The notes under the pieces: generated by a model | Seen by the model: the letters and a program-made list of their open reading frames with translations, nothing else | What the model was told of the DNA's origin: nothing | The model's database searches: none | Assembly: GCF_005885675.1 (NCBI RefSeq) | Contig: NZ_VANR01000003.1 | Location: 434,001 to 498,000 of the forward strand | DNA length: 64,000 nucleotides | Direction: 5' to 3' | From: Polaribacter aestuariivivens | Lineage (GTDB): Bacteria > Bacteroidota > Bacteroidia > Flavobacteriales > Flavobacteriaceae | Part shown: positions 17,957 through 26,033 of the stretch, piece by piece | How positions within the stretch are numbered: the first letter of the stretch is position 1 | Layout: each line of letters begins with the position of its first letter | Translations under genes and position numbers: made by a program

Positions 17957-18463
17957 TTATATTGTTAAATCGTTTTCTTGTTTTTGAGTCTTAGCAATTT
18001 TGAAAATTTCACTTAAAACAATTGAAAATAATCCAGCACTTATTAGTCCAACACCAAAACCATGAAAATTCATATAAATTATATTATTAAAAAGGGGTGC
18101 TATAAAATCACTTAAAATAAACGCAAAACCTACTACTATAAGATTATATCCTATTAAATTAAAGTTCTTAATAATTAAATTATTAAATATTTTTAAAGAG
18201 TTAAAGTTATGAATTATCTGTCTAAATAAGTATAAACTATAAATAAGAAGTAATTTGGTAAGGTGTAAAATTATTAAAATAATTTGCTGAATTTTGGTTA
18301 GATTATCTAAATCAGTTTCGTTTATAGAAAATCTAAAATTTGGACTCACTTCAATGATACCAGTTAATGTACCTAATAATATAAAAAATAAAATTACAAT
18401 TGCTGTAATTGATAGCCACCAAATAAAATCTATTATATTTTTTAAAATTTTAATCTTTTTCAT
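17957..18463 (-). CDS. DUF2975 family membrane protein
   Basis: A 168-residue protein with four predicted transmembrane helices (about 12-34, 60-80, 103-121, 131-150), matching DUF2975 in its helix pattern and its C-terminal GVGLISAGLFSIVLSEIFKIA. Family members occur mainly beside small YozG-like XRE regulators, which is exactly the arrangement seen downstream. Function is unknown. The base composition is more AT-rich than neighbouring metabolic genes, as is that of the next gene upstream, which may point to a horizontally acquired cluster. Confidence 0.85.
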   Translation of the reverse strand: MKKIKILKNIIDFIWWLSITAIVILFFILLGTLTGIIEVSPNFRFSINETDLDNLTKIQQIILIILHLTKLLLIYSLYLFRQIIHNFNSLKIFNNLIIKNFNLIGYNLIVVGFAFILSDFIAPLFNNIIYMNFHGFGVGLISAGLFSIVLSEIFKIAKTQKQENDLTI

Positions 18464-18472
18464 GTCAATTTA

Positions 18473-18895
18473 TTAAATCATTCCTAAGTTATCAATTGTT
18501 TGAAATCTATTATCGGCAAGTGAAAATTCTAATTCAATCCAAGCAGTTCCTTCAATTCCATTTAACTTTAAGCCTTTATCTGTCTTCTCTATTTTGATTA
18601 AAAAATTTGCTAAATATTTTTCTTTTTTTGAAGAATTCTTATTAAATTCAGTCATTCCATATTCATCAATAGTTTGTTTTTTATTTTCTTCTTTAATAGT
18701 ATAAGTTAATTGTTTCCAAGCACATCCTTTTTCGCATTTCATTGTTATTTTGTTATCATTATTTTTAATAGAAATGATAAACTCTGAAAATTCAGTTGAT
18801 CTTTTATTTTGTTTAGTGAGTTTTGATCCAACAAATAAAGTAATTGCTCCAATTACTAATATTCTTACTACACTATAGATTTGTTTTTTTCTCAT
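18473..18895 (-). CDS. Unknown membrane-anchored protein with an internal duplication
   Basis: A 140-residue protein with one N-terminal membrane segment (about residues 8-24) and an extracytoplasmic body. The body holds two diverged copies of one unit: the first contains EKGCAWKQLTYTI and QTIDEYGM, the second contains IEGTAWIELEFSL and QTIDNLGM. Cys in the first unit is replaced by Thr in the second. I do not recognise a named family. ATG 18895 is preferred to TTG/ATG codons further upstream because it follows a perfect -7 box. The stop lies 9 bases before the DUF2975 start, so the three minus-strand genes may form one transcript. Confidence 0.65.
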   Translation of the reverse strand: MRKKQIYSVVRILVIGAITLFVGSKLTKQNKRSTEFSEFIISIKNNDNKITMKCEKGCAWKQLTYTIKEENKKQTIDEYGMTEFNKNSSKKEKYLANFLIKIEKTDKGLKLNGIEGTAWIELEFSLADNRFQTIDNLGMI

Positions 18896-18915
18896 TTTAT
18901 TATTTTTTAGCATCA

Positions 18916-18943
18916 CAAATATATAAAAATTATTGATAAACAA
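18916..18943 (-). promoter_or_regulatory. Promoter of the minus-strand membrane protein / DUF2975 / XRE transcript
   Basis: The minus strand reads TATATTTG (18923-18916), an exact TAnnTTTG, with a TTG (18943-18941) 17 bases upstream that can serve as the -33 element. Confidence 0.6.
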
Positions 18944-18990
18944 TAATAAAATATTATTTATTGATAATATTTTGAGTTTTAAACAAAAAA

Positions 18991-19020
18991 AATCAGTACT
19001 TTTTAGTACTGATTTTTTTT
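18991..19020. terminator. Bidirectional-looking terminator between two minus-strand transcripts
   Basis: A perfect stem AATCAGTACT / AGTACTGATT (18991-19000 and 19005-19014) with a 4-base loop has A and T runs on the flanks. It follows the Bax-inhibitor gene on the minus strand. Confidence 0.8.
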
Positions 19021-19041
19021 AAAATCTATAAGATAAACGCT

Positions 19042-19743
19042 TTAATCTCTTGACATGAAAATGGATAATACATACCAAAATAACAACATTAATGAAGCAA
19101 ATAGTCCTAAAGAGGCAGGTATATAATCTTCAGTTCCGTATTTATTTACCAAGTTAGATGTTTGATAAAGTATAGAACCTCCAGCCAATAAACACATTGC
19201 TACAGAAAACCATAAACCTAAATTAAAGCCAAATAAGGTTCCTGCAATAATTAAACCTATAGCTATAAAAAAACCAATTGTTAATCCAGCTTTTATGAAA
19301 GAGAAATCTTTTTTAGTGATAAAAACAATGGCAGATATTCCAACAAATAAAGCCAAAGTTACTACAGCTGCTTGTTGCACTAAATCTATACTTTCTGTAT
19401 AATAAATTGCAATATATAAAAGTGGTACAAAAATTATTGCTTGTGCAAAAACATATAGAGCAAATGCCATATACTGTATATTTTTATCGGCAGTTTTCAT
19501 AATTGTACTTTCTGCATAATTAGTAGCCAACATAAAGCCACCTAACATTACCAACCAACGCCAACCTTCTGTCATAGACAAAAGAAAGTTTACAATAGCA
19601 TCACTTTGCAATAATAAATATTCAAAAAGAACAAATAGTAAAACGCCTCCTGCAACATGTGCATACGTTTTTTTATAAAATGCTACACGAACTTCGTTTG
19701 TAGTGTCAATTAATAAAGTTTTGTTTTCGAATGTGTTTTCCAT
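19042..19743 (-). CDS. Bax inhibitor-1 / YccA family membrane protein
   Basis: A 233-residue inner-membrane protein with seven predicted helices. It resembles the bacterial BI-1/YccA/YetJ family, whose characterised member BsYetJ conducts calcium in a pH-dependent way, while E. coli YccA interacts with FtsH. The N-terminal stretch EVRVAFYKKTYAHVAGGVLLFVLFEY and a late Asp-containing helix region fit the family. It is the last gene of a minus-strand run with the UmuD-like and MocR-like genes, 26 bases after the former. The functional link within this run is not evident. Confidence 0.88.
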   Translation of the reverse strand: MENTFENKTLLIDTTNEVRVAFYKKTYAHVAGGVLLFVLFEYLLLQSDAIVNFLLSMTEGWRWLVMLGGFMLATNYAESTIMKTADKNIQYMAFALYVFAQAIIFVPLLYIAIYYTESIDLVQQAAVVTLALFVGISAIVFITKKDFSFIKAGLTIGFFIAIGLIIAGTLFGFNLGLWFSVAMCLLAGGSILYQTSNLVNKYGTEDYIPASLGLFASLMLLFWYVLSIFMSRD

Positions 19744-19769
19744 AGTTTAAAATTTAAATATCAATTTTT

Positions 19770-20204
19770 TTATACTTTTTTAATTACGTTGGTTACAATT
19801 CCCCAAATGATAAAATCGTTTTCTTCTGTAATTTTAATGATAGGATAATCTGGGTTTTCTGGTTGTAACCAAACTTCGTTATTTTGTACTCTTAATCGTT
19901 TTACGGTAAATTCTCCATCTACATAACAAACTGCAATTTTTTTATCACTTGGTTCTAAACTTCTATCAATTACTAATAAATCGCTGTCATTTAAACCAGC
20001 ATTAATCATAGATTGCCCCTTAACCTTAGCAAAAAAAGTACTGTTTTTATTTTTGATTAATTCTTCATCTAAAGAAACTTTTTCTTGTTCAAAATCTCCT
20101 GAAGGAATAGGAAAACCCGCAGAAATACCAGTATCTATTAACAGAGCACCATCAATTGTAGAAGGTTTTGGATTGAAAAAAATAAGATTTTGAGATGTTT
20201 CCAT
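19770..20204 (-). CDS. umuD: UmuD-like S24 self-cleaving protein
   Basis: A 144-residue LexA/UmuD fold protein. The cleavage site Ala-Gly is visible in GISAGFPIP near residue 30, the catalytic Ser in KGQSMINAGL and the general-base Lys in EFTVKRLRV. In E. coli the RecA-stimulated cleaved form (UmuD') joins UmuC in error-prone polymerase V. No UmuC gene is adjacent; the neighbours are a MocR regulator upstream (34 bases) and a BI-1 protein downstream. I chose ATG 20204; a TTG two codons upstream is weaker. I saw no clear LexA-type operator. Confidence 0.88.
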   Translation of the reverse strand: METSQNLIFFNPKPSTIDGALLIDTGISAGFPIPSGDFEQEKVSLDEELIKNKNSTFFAKVKGQSMINAGLNDSDLLVIDRSLEPSDKKIAVCYVDGEFTVKRLRVQNNEVWLQPENPDYPIIKITEENDFIIWGIVTNVIKKV

Positions 20205-20238
20205 ACGCAATGCAAATTAAAACTTTTCTTTTAATTTT

Positions 20239-21759
20239 TTAATAATTTTTAAACTTAAAATATTTTGCAAAAACCTTATCATAGGCAGTTCTTAATTTTA
20301 TAATAACAGCCTCTATTTCTTCATTATTCAAATGCCCAAATCCAAAACGAATGGCACAGGTTTTTTTATCTTGGTATAAAATGGTTTTTGGTATAAATAA
20401 ATCAATTTTTTCTGCTTCTTCTGCTAATTGAACCAACGATATTTTAGTTTGAAACTCCAACCAAATAGCCAATCCACCAGAAGGAATTTTCCAAATAGCA
20501 ATATCTGTAAAATGTATTTTTAATAAATCGCACAAACAATCTCTTCTTTGTTTGTAAACGACAATGTTTTTTTTCATCAATCGATAAATTTCACCTTCAT
20601 TTATTAATTCCGAAAGCATTTGTTCTTGAATTAAATCTCCTTGCTCATCCAATAAATACAAATAATTTTTAGCTTCTGAAATTAAATTTTCTGGGGCAAT
20701 TACAAAGCCTGTTTGAAAGCTTGGGAACAAAGACTGTCCTAACTTTCCTAAATAAATAATCATTCCATTTACATCTGCACTTGCCATTGGTAACATTGTA
20801 GAACCATCAAACTGAAAATCATAATCGTAATCATCTTCAATAATTGCAAATTCGTATTCTTTTGCTAATTTTAACAATTCTAAACGACGGTTTGTGTTTA
20901 GTTTTACTGTAGTTGGGTAATCTCTATGTGCACAAATATAAACACATCTAATGCTTCCTTTTTTAAAATGTTTTTTAATATAATTTACATCTAATCCATT
21001 TTTATCAACTGGCACTGTTTTGATGTTAGCACCTACTTGTTGAAAAATCATATTGGCAGCATAATTACTCAATTTGCCAACTAAAACAATGTCATTTTGT
21101 TGCAACAATAACTGAGATACAATGTACAAACTCATTTCTGTACTTCTTGTACTTATTAAATTTTTTGGATTGATATGAAAACCCCTTGTAGCATTTAAAT
21201 AATTACATAATTGATTTTGAAATAAAGAATGGGTTGATTCATTAGGTCTGTTCCATTTTTTTATCAATGTTTTACGTTTCATAGCAGCACTGTACCACCT
21301 TGTAAATTGATTTACAGGATGCAATCGTAAATCTGGTTTCCCATCATTTATTGTGTACTTTGCATTGGTTAACTGAACTGTAGAAGCTAAATGAAATGAT
21401 TTTTGAAAAGGAAATCCTGTTGATGTAGCATAAGAGTATGCTTCAGTTATGTTTTTTGAAGAAGTTTTTGTTTTCGAAATCTTTAACTTTGGTTCCAAAA
21501 CAAAAGTTCCTTTATTCGGAATAATTTCTACCCAACCTTGTGAAGCTAATTCATCGTAAATTGCCACAGCCGTATTTCTATGAATTTTTAACAACTCACC
21601 CAAAACACGTGTTCCTGGTAACTTTGTACCTTTGATTATATAACTACGTTGTATTGCATTTATAATTTGTTGCGCAACCTGTATATAAACTGGTTGTGTT
21701 AATGTTTTATCGAAATGTATTAACTGTTTAAAAAGATTATTAAGCGGACTATCTGTCAT
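20239..21759 (-). CDS. MocR/PdxR-like regulator (GntR wHTH + aminotransferase-like domain) with a substituted PLP lysine
   Basis: A 506-residue regulator. An N-terminal GntR winged helix (about residues 15-90; KLPGTRVLGELLKIHRNTAV) is fused to a type I aminotransferase fold (about 130-500). Typical residues remain, such as IIEDDYDYDF near 308-316. However, the segment that normally carries the Schiff-base lysine (G-T-F-S-K-S-L in relatives) reads GKLGQSLFPSFQTGF, with Gln at residue 342. Covalent PLP binding is therefore doubtful unless K339 substitutes. MocR proteins often regulate a divergent gene; here that is the TonB receptor at 21827. The gene shares a 67-base divergent region that contains repeated GGACTAT motifs. 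Confidence 0.9.
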   Translation of the reverse strand: MTDSPLNNLFKQLIHFDKTLTQPVYIQVAQQIINAIQRSYIIKGTKLPGTRVLGELLKIHRNTAVAIYDELASQGWVEIIPNKGTFVLEPKLKISKTKTSSKNITEAYSYATSTGFPFQKSFHLASTVQLTNAKYTINDGKPDLRLHPVNQFTRWYSAAMKRKTLIKKWNRPNESTHSLFQNQLCNYLNATRGFHINPKNLISTRSTEMSLYIVSQLLLQQNDIVLVGKLSNYAANMIFQQVGANIKTVPVDKNGLDVNYIKKHFKKGSIRCVYICAHRDYPTTVKLNTNRRLELLKLAKEYEFAIIEDDYDYDFQFDGSTMLPMASADVNGMIIYLGKLGQSLFPSFQTGFVIAPENLISEAKNYLYLLDEQGDLIQEQMLSELINEGEIYRLMKKNIVVYKQRRDCLCDLLKIHFTDIAIWKIPSGGLAIWLEFQTKISLVQLAEEAEKIDLFIPKTILYQDKKTCAIRFGFGHLNNEEIEAVIIKLRTAYDKVFAKYFKFKNY

Positions 21760-21804
21760 TTTAAAACTGGACTATTTTAATCGTCCGGAAAGTTACGACT
21801 TTTG
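21746..21804. promoter_or_regulatory. Divergent control region with candidate MocR operators
   Basis: GGACTAT occurs twice in direct orientation (21746-21752, inside the regulator's first codons, and 21769-21775), 23 bp apart. The second copy also forms an inverted repeat GGAC-N10-GTCC (21769-21786). A near -7 box GACTTTTG (21797-21804) precedes the TonB receptor. MocR regulators bind direct repeats in general; binding here is inferred. Confidence 0.4.
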
Positions 21805-21826
21805 CAATGTATTTAAATAACTATTT

Positions 21827-23647
21827 ATGAAAATTAAAATTACACTAATTAGTACTGTATTATTTTTTGGATTGCAGTTAAAAGCACAAGATAATTCTAT
21901 AAAAAGAGATACTTTAAAGGAAGTAATCATAACTTCTACAAGAATAGATTTACCTTTTAAAGAAAACTCCAGAACTATAAATATTGTTACAGCTGCAGAT
22001 ATAAAAAATAGTGCAGCCACAAACGTAGCAGATATATTACAACAAGTTGCAGGTGTAGATATTAGAAGAAGAGGAATTGCAGGAAGTCAAGCAGATTTGT
22101 ACATTAGAGGTGGTGGTTTCGACCAAACATTGTTGTTAATTGATGGTATAAAAATGGATGATGCACAAACTGGTCATCATACTTTAAATGCTGCTTTACC
22201 AATTGAAGTAATTGAAAGAATAGAAATTATAAAAGGGCCTGCAGCAAGAGTTTTTGGACAAAATGCATTTACAGGAGCTATTAATATTGTAACAAAAAAG
22301 AAATTAAACAACACCATTTCTGCAAATATTGAAGCAGGATCTTTTGGACAACTTAATTACTCTGTAACAGCAGGAAAAGAATACGAAAATTCATCATTTA
22401 TTTTCCATTACGGAGCTTTAACTTCAGATGGTTATCGAGAAAATTCGGACTATAACAATAATAACTACTTTTTAAAAGCAATTTTAAATAAGAAAAAGCA
22501 GCCTATTGAAGTTATTGGAACTTTTTTCGATAAAAAATTTGGTGCAGAAAATTTTTACACTACAAATCCTGATTGGCACGAATATGAAGAAACTCAAAAC
22601 AGTTTAATAGGAGTTTCTACAACTTTTAGAAGTGAGAAATTTAAAGTTACTCCAAGAATATATTGGAGAAGAGGTCAAGATATATTTTTATTAAAAAGAG
22701 ATGATCCAAGTTTTTTTAGAAACTTACACATTACCAATAAAATTGGCGCTGAAACAAATGTTACTTACACATCAAAATTAGGAATTACTGGTTTTGGTAT
22801 AGATATTTCTCGTTTTTTTATAAGTAGTAATAACTTAGGAAACAGAAATAGAACTATGGCAAACTTGTTTTTAGAACATCGATTTAAATTAGGTGATCGT
22901 TTGGATGTTACACCTGGAGTTGCAGTTTCATACTTTTCTGATTTCGATTTTAATGCTTTTCCAGGGTTAGATGTTGGGTGGCAACTATCAAACAAATTAA
23001 AAGCTTATGGTAATGTTGGGTATACGTTTAGAGTGCCAACTTTTACAGACTTATATTATAGTGATCCAGCAACTTCAGGAAACCCTAATTTAGAACCAGA
23101 AAGTGCTTTTTCACAAGAGGTAGGAATAAAATTTAATGACAACCGTTTTTCTGGATCTATTGCATTTTTTAATAGAGATTCTGATAATTTGATTGATTAC
23201 ATCAGACCAAATACTGGCGTAAGTGTTTTTACTGCAGCAAATATTGCAGAAGTAAATACAAAAGGTTTTGAGTTAGAAGGTTCCTATAATTTCAAACTTA
23301 AAAATTATAACCAAACTTTAAATTTTGGCTACACATATTTAAATGATAATATTTTAGATCAAAATAAAGATTTATCACGTTATTCATTAAACACACTAAA
23401 ACATCAATTTGTTACTCGTTTTTCTTCAAGATTATTTAAAAACGTACGTCAGAATATTATTTACAAGCATGCAGAAAGAACTGTAGGTACAAGCTATAAT
23501 GTATGGGATGCTTCTGTAATTTTAGATTTTAATAAGTTTAATTTTACAGTAACAGCAAACAATATTTTTAATGCAGATTATATAGAATCTGGTTTTGTAC
23601 CTATGCCACCAAGCAACGTTTTATTTGGTTTGCGTTACAATTTTTAG
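21827..23647 (+). CDS. TonB-dependent receptor, BtuB-like
   Basis: Outer-membrane receptor of 606 residues without the N-terminal carboxypeptidase-like domain. A signal peptide (ending QLKAQ, about residue 20) is followed by a TonB-box-like stretch (LKEVIITSTR), a plug domain (about 45-150, with DLYIRGGGFDQTLLLIDGI and IEIIKGPAARVFGQNAFTGAINIVTKK) and a 22-strand-type barrel ending LFGLRYNF. Length and plug resemble vitamin B12 or siderophore receptors, but no riboswitch or transport operon is adjacent, so the substrate is open. It is divergent from the MocR-like gene, which may control it, so a vitamin B6-, amine- or amino-acid-related ligand is conceivable but speculative. Confidence 0.9.
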   Translation: MKIKITLISTVLFFGLQLKAQDNSIKRDTLKEVIITSTRIDLPFKENSRTINIVTAADIKNSAATNVADILQQVAGVDIRRRGIAGSQADLYIRGGGFDQTLLLIDGIKMDDAQTGHHTLNAALPIEVIERIEIIKGPAARVFGQNAFTGAINIVTKKKLNNTISANIEAGSFGQLNYSVTAGKEYENSSFIFHYGALTSDGYRENSDYNNNNYFLKAILNKKKQPIEVIGTFFDKKFGAENFYTTNPDWHEYEETQNSLIGVSTTFRSEKFKVTPRIYWRRGQDIFLLKRDDPSFFRNLHITNKIGAETNVTYTSKLGITGFGIDISRFFISSNNLGNRNRTMANLFLEHRFKLGDRLDVTPGVAVSYFSDFDFNAFPGLDVGWQLSNKLKAYGNVGYTFRVPTFTDLYYSDPATSGNPNLEPESAFSQEVGIKFNDNRFSGSIAFFNRDSDNLIDYIRPNTGVSVFTAANIAEVNTKGFELEGSYNFKLKNYNQTLNFGYTYLNDNILDQNKDLSRYSLNTLKHQFVTRFSSRLFKNVRQNIIYKHAERTVGTSYNVWDASVILDFNKFNFTVTANNIFNADYIESGFVPMPPSNVLFGLRYNF

Positions 23648-23674
23648 GTAAAAAATTATTTTTTTAAATTATTC

Positions 23675-23705
23675 AAAAAGGGACTTAATAAGTCCCTTTT
23701 TTTTT
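23675..23705 (+). terminator. Terminator after the BtuB-like receptor
   Basis: A perfect stem AAAAAGGGACTT / AAGTCCCTTTTT (23675-23686 and 23690-23701) with a 3-base loop is followed by a T run. Confidence 0.85.
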
Positions 23706-23903
23706 ATGAGAAATAGTTTTTTTGTAACAAAAAATACATTTTAACTACTAATAAATAGAAACTCAAACAAAGTTTTAATTTGTTAATATTTGTAAGTTCA
23801 CTTGCGTCTTTTTTTAGAATTGAGTTTCTTTATTTGAATTGATAAATAACAACTTTAAATCAATCAAAAAACTTTATATTTATTCTTTTTAAAACGAATT
23901 GTT

Positions 23904-24494
23904 ATGATGGAATGGTTTCAAGAATTATCGGCTTTCGAAAAAACATATTGGATACTTACCTTTATATCTACTTTCATGTTTTTAATAGTTTTAATAACTA
24001 CAATTATAGGAGCAGAAACAGATGATATTGGTGATGTAGATGCAGAAATAGATGCAGATACTGGTGTTGGATTTCAATTTTTCACCTTAAAAAACTTGGT
24101 AGCCTTTTTTGCTATTTTTGGTTGGAGTGGAATTTCGAGTATAAACTCTGGAAACTCAAAACCAACAACTGTACTTATTTCTATTTTTTGTGGTTTGTTA
24201 ATGATGTTTGTAATGGCATCCTTATTTTATTACATCAGTAAACTATCTTCTAGTGGAACTTTAAAAATGCACAATGCTTTAAATGCAGTAGGTGAAGTAT
24301 ATTTAACAGTAGGTGCAAATAGAACTAGAGCAGGTAAAATTCAAATTAAAATTCAAGGCGCTTTAAGAGAGTTAGACGCACTTACAGATTATGAAACAGA
24401 TTTAAAACAAGGACAAATTATAGTAGTTACAGAAGTAACAAAAAACGGAACATTAATTATAGAACCTCAAAATAAAACCAAATTACTATGCTAA
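23904..24494 (+). CDS. NfeD-like membrane protein with OB-fold domain
   Basis: A 196-residue protein with three hydrophobic segments (about 13-37, 62-78, 87-111) followed by a C-terminal soluble domain of about 80 residues (from NALNAVGEVYLTVGANRTRAGKIQIKIQG), the NfeD-type OB fold. An acidic stretch (DDIGDVDAEIDADTG) lies between the first two helices. The final codons overlap the start of the flotillin gene by 7 bases, the standard NfeD-flotillin operon. NfeD proteins are partners of flotillin or SPFH scaffolds in membrane microdomains. It starts with two consecutive ATG codons. Confidence 0.87.
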   Translation: MMEWFQELSAFEKTYWILTFISTFMFLIVLITTIIGAETDDIGDVDAEIDADTGVGFQFFTLKNLVAFFAIFGWSGISSINSGNSKPTTVLISIFCGLLMMFVMASLFYYISKLSSSGTLKMHNALNAVGEVYLTVGANRTRAGKIQIKIQGALRELDALTDYETDLKQGQIIVVTEVTKNGTLIIEPQNKTKLLC

Positions 24495-25909
24495 ACTTTA
24501 TTTCATTACAAATTGACCAATTTCCTGGTTTAATAGGAGTTGGAATTGCAATTCTTTTTATTTTCATATTAATTATTGCAATGATTAAACGCTACAAAAG
24601 ATGTCCCTCAGACAGAATTTTAGTTGTTTACGGAAAAGTTGGTGGAGGTGAATCAGCCAAATGTATTCATGGTGGAGCAGCATTTATTTTTCCAGTAATT
24701 CAAGATTACGAATTTTTAGATTTAACACCAATGTCTATAGAAGTGAATTTAATAAATGCACTTTCTAAACAAAATATTCGTGTAAACGTACCAAGTAGAT
24801 TTACCATTGGTGTGTCTACAGAACCAGGTATCATGCAAAATGCTGCAGAACGTTTATTAGGTTTGGGTTTACCAGATATTCAAGAATTGGCAAAAGAAAT
24901 TATTTTTGGTCAATTGCGTTTGGTGGTAGCCTCAATGGACATTGAAGAAATTAACAACGACAGAGATAAGTTTTTAACAAACATTTCGCAATCTGTAGAA
25001 ACAGAATTAAAGAAAGTAGGTTTAAAATTAATCAACGTAAATATTACAGATATTGTTGATGAATCTGGTTATATAGAAGCTTTAGGAAAAGAAGCTGCAG
25101 CACATGCAATAAACGCCGCAAGAAAATCAGTTGCAGAAAAAAATAGAGATGGTTCTATTGGTGAAGCAAACGCAGTACAAGACGAAAGAACACAGGTTGC
25201 AGCAGCAAACGCACAAGCTGTAGATGGCGAAAATAAAGCAAAAATTAATGTAGCAAATTCCGATTCATTAAGAAGACAAAGAGAAGCAGAAGCAGAGCGT
25301 ACAGCAATAGCAGCAGAAAAAGTGCAGGCAGCAAACGCCTTAAAAGAATCTTACGCAGCAGAACAAGAAGCAGAAGTTGCTAGAGCAGAAAGAGAGCGTT
25401 CATCTCAATTAGCAGATATTATTGTACCAGCAGAAATAGATAAAAGAAAAGTAGAAATTGATGCGGAAGCAAGAGCAGAAAATATTAGAAGAATAGCAAA
25501 AGGTGAAGCAGATGCAATTTTTCTAAAAGCTCAAGCAGAAGCAAAAGGTTTGTACGAAGTATTAACAAAACAAGCACAAGGTTTAGATCAAATTGTAAAA
25601 GCAGCTGGAAACGATTCTCAAAACGCGGCGTTATTATTAATTGCAGATAAGTTACCAGAATTGGTAAAAACACAAGCAGAAGCCATTAAAAACATTAAAA
25701 TTGATAAAGTTACTGTTTGGGAAAATGGAGGAGGAAAAGACGGAAAAACATCTACCTCTAACTTTATTTCTGGAATGTACAATGCAGTACCACCTTTACA
25801 AGAAATGTTTAACATGGCTGGTATGCAATTGCCAGATTATTTAAAAGGAAAAGATGTTACTGAAGAAAAAAACTCAAATAAAAAAATAACCCCAAAAGAA
25901 AAAGAATAA
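24488..25909 (+). CDS. floT: Flotillin-like SPFH scaffold protein
   Basis: A 473-residue membrane-microdomain scaffold. One N-terminal transmembrane helix (about residues 14-36) is followed by a basic RYKR stretch, the SPFH/Band 7 domain (about 40-210) and a long Ala/Glu-rich coiled coil (about 215-370; AARKSVAEKNRDGS, AEAERTAIAAEKVQ), as in bacterial FloT/YqiK. The C-terminal part contains ALLLIADKLPELVKTQAEAIKNIKIDKV, a usual flotillin ending, and a charged tail. It overlaps the NfeD gene and ends before a good terminator, so this is a two-gene operon. Oligomeric membrane organisation is the family role; clients are unknown. Confidence 0.92.
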   Translation: MLNFISLQIDQFPGLIGVGIAILFIFILIIAMIKRYKRCPSDRILVVYGKVGGGESAKCIHGGAAFIFPVIQDYEFLDLTPMSIEVNLINALSKQNIRVNVPSRFTIGVSTEPGIMQNAAERLLGLGLPDIQELAKEIIFGQLRLVVASMDIEEINNDRDKFLTNISQSVETELKKVGLKLINVNITDIVDESGYIEALGKEAAAHAINAARKSVAEKNRDGSIGEANAVQDERTQVAAANAQAVDGENKAKINVANSDSLRRQREAEAERTAIAAEKVQAANALKESYAAEQEAEVARAERERSSQLADIIVPAEIDKRKVEIDAEARAENIRRIAKGEADAIFLKAQAEAKGLYEVLTKQAQGLDQIVKAAGNDSQNAALLLIADKLPELVKTQAEAIKNIKIDKVTVWENGGGKDGKTSTSNFISGMYNAVPPLQEMFNMAGMQLPDYLKGKDVTEEKNSNKKITPKEKE

Positions 25910-25960
25910 CTCTTTTTTAAAGTTTTTACTGTTAAAAAAGCACTTATTTTCATTGTTTAA

Positions 25961-25995
25961 AAAAACCATCTTCTTACAAAGTAGATGGTTTTTCT
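25961..25995 (+). terminator. Terminator after the NfeD-flotillin operon
   Basis: The stem AAAAACCATCT / AGATGGTTTTT (25961-25971 and 25983-25993) has an 11-base loop and a T-rich tail. Confidence 0.75.
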
Positions 25996-26006
25996 TTACA
26001 TTTTCT

Positions 26007-26014
26007 TAACTTTG
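26007..26014 (+). promoter_or_regulatory. -7 promoter element of the cupin/JmjC gene
   Basis: TAACTTTG is an exact TAnnTTTG match, 19 bases before ATG 26034. Confidence 0.6.
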
Positions 26015-26033
26015 CAATGTAAAAAAGAAAGAA

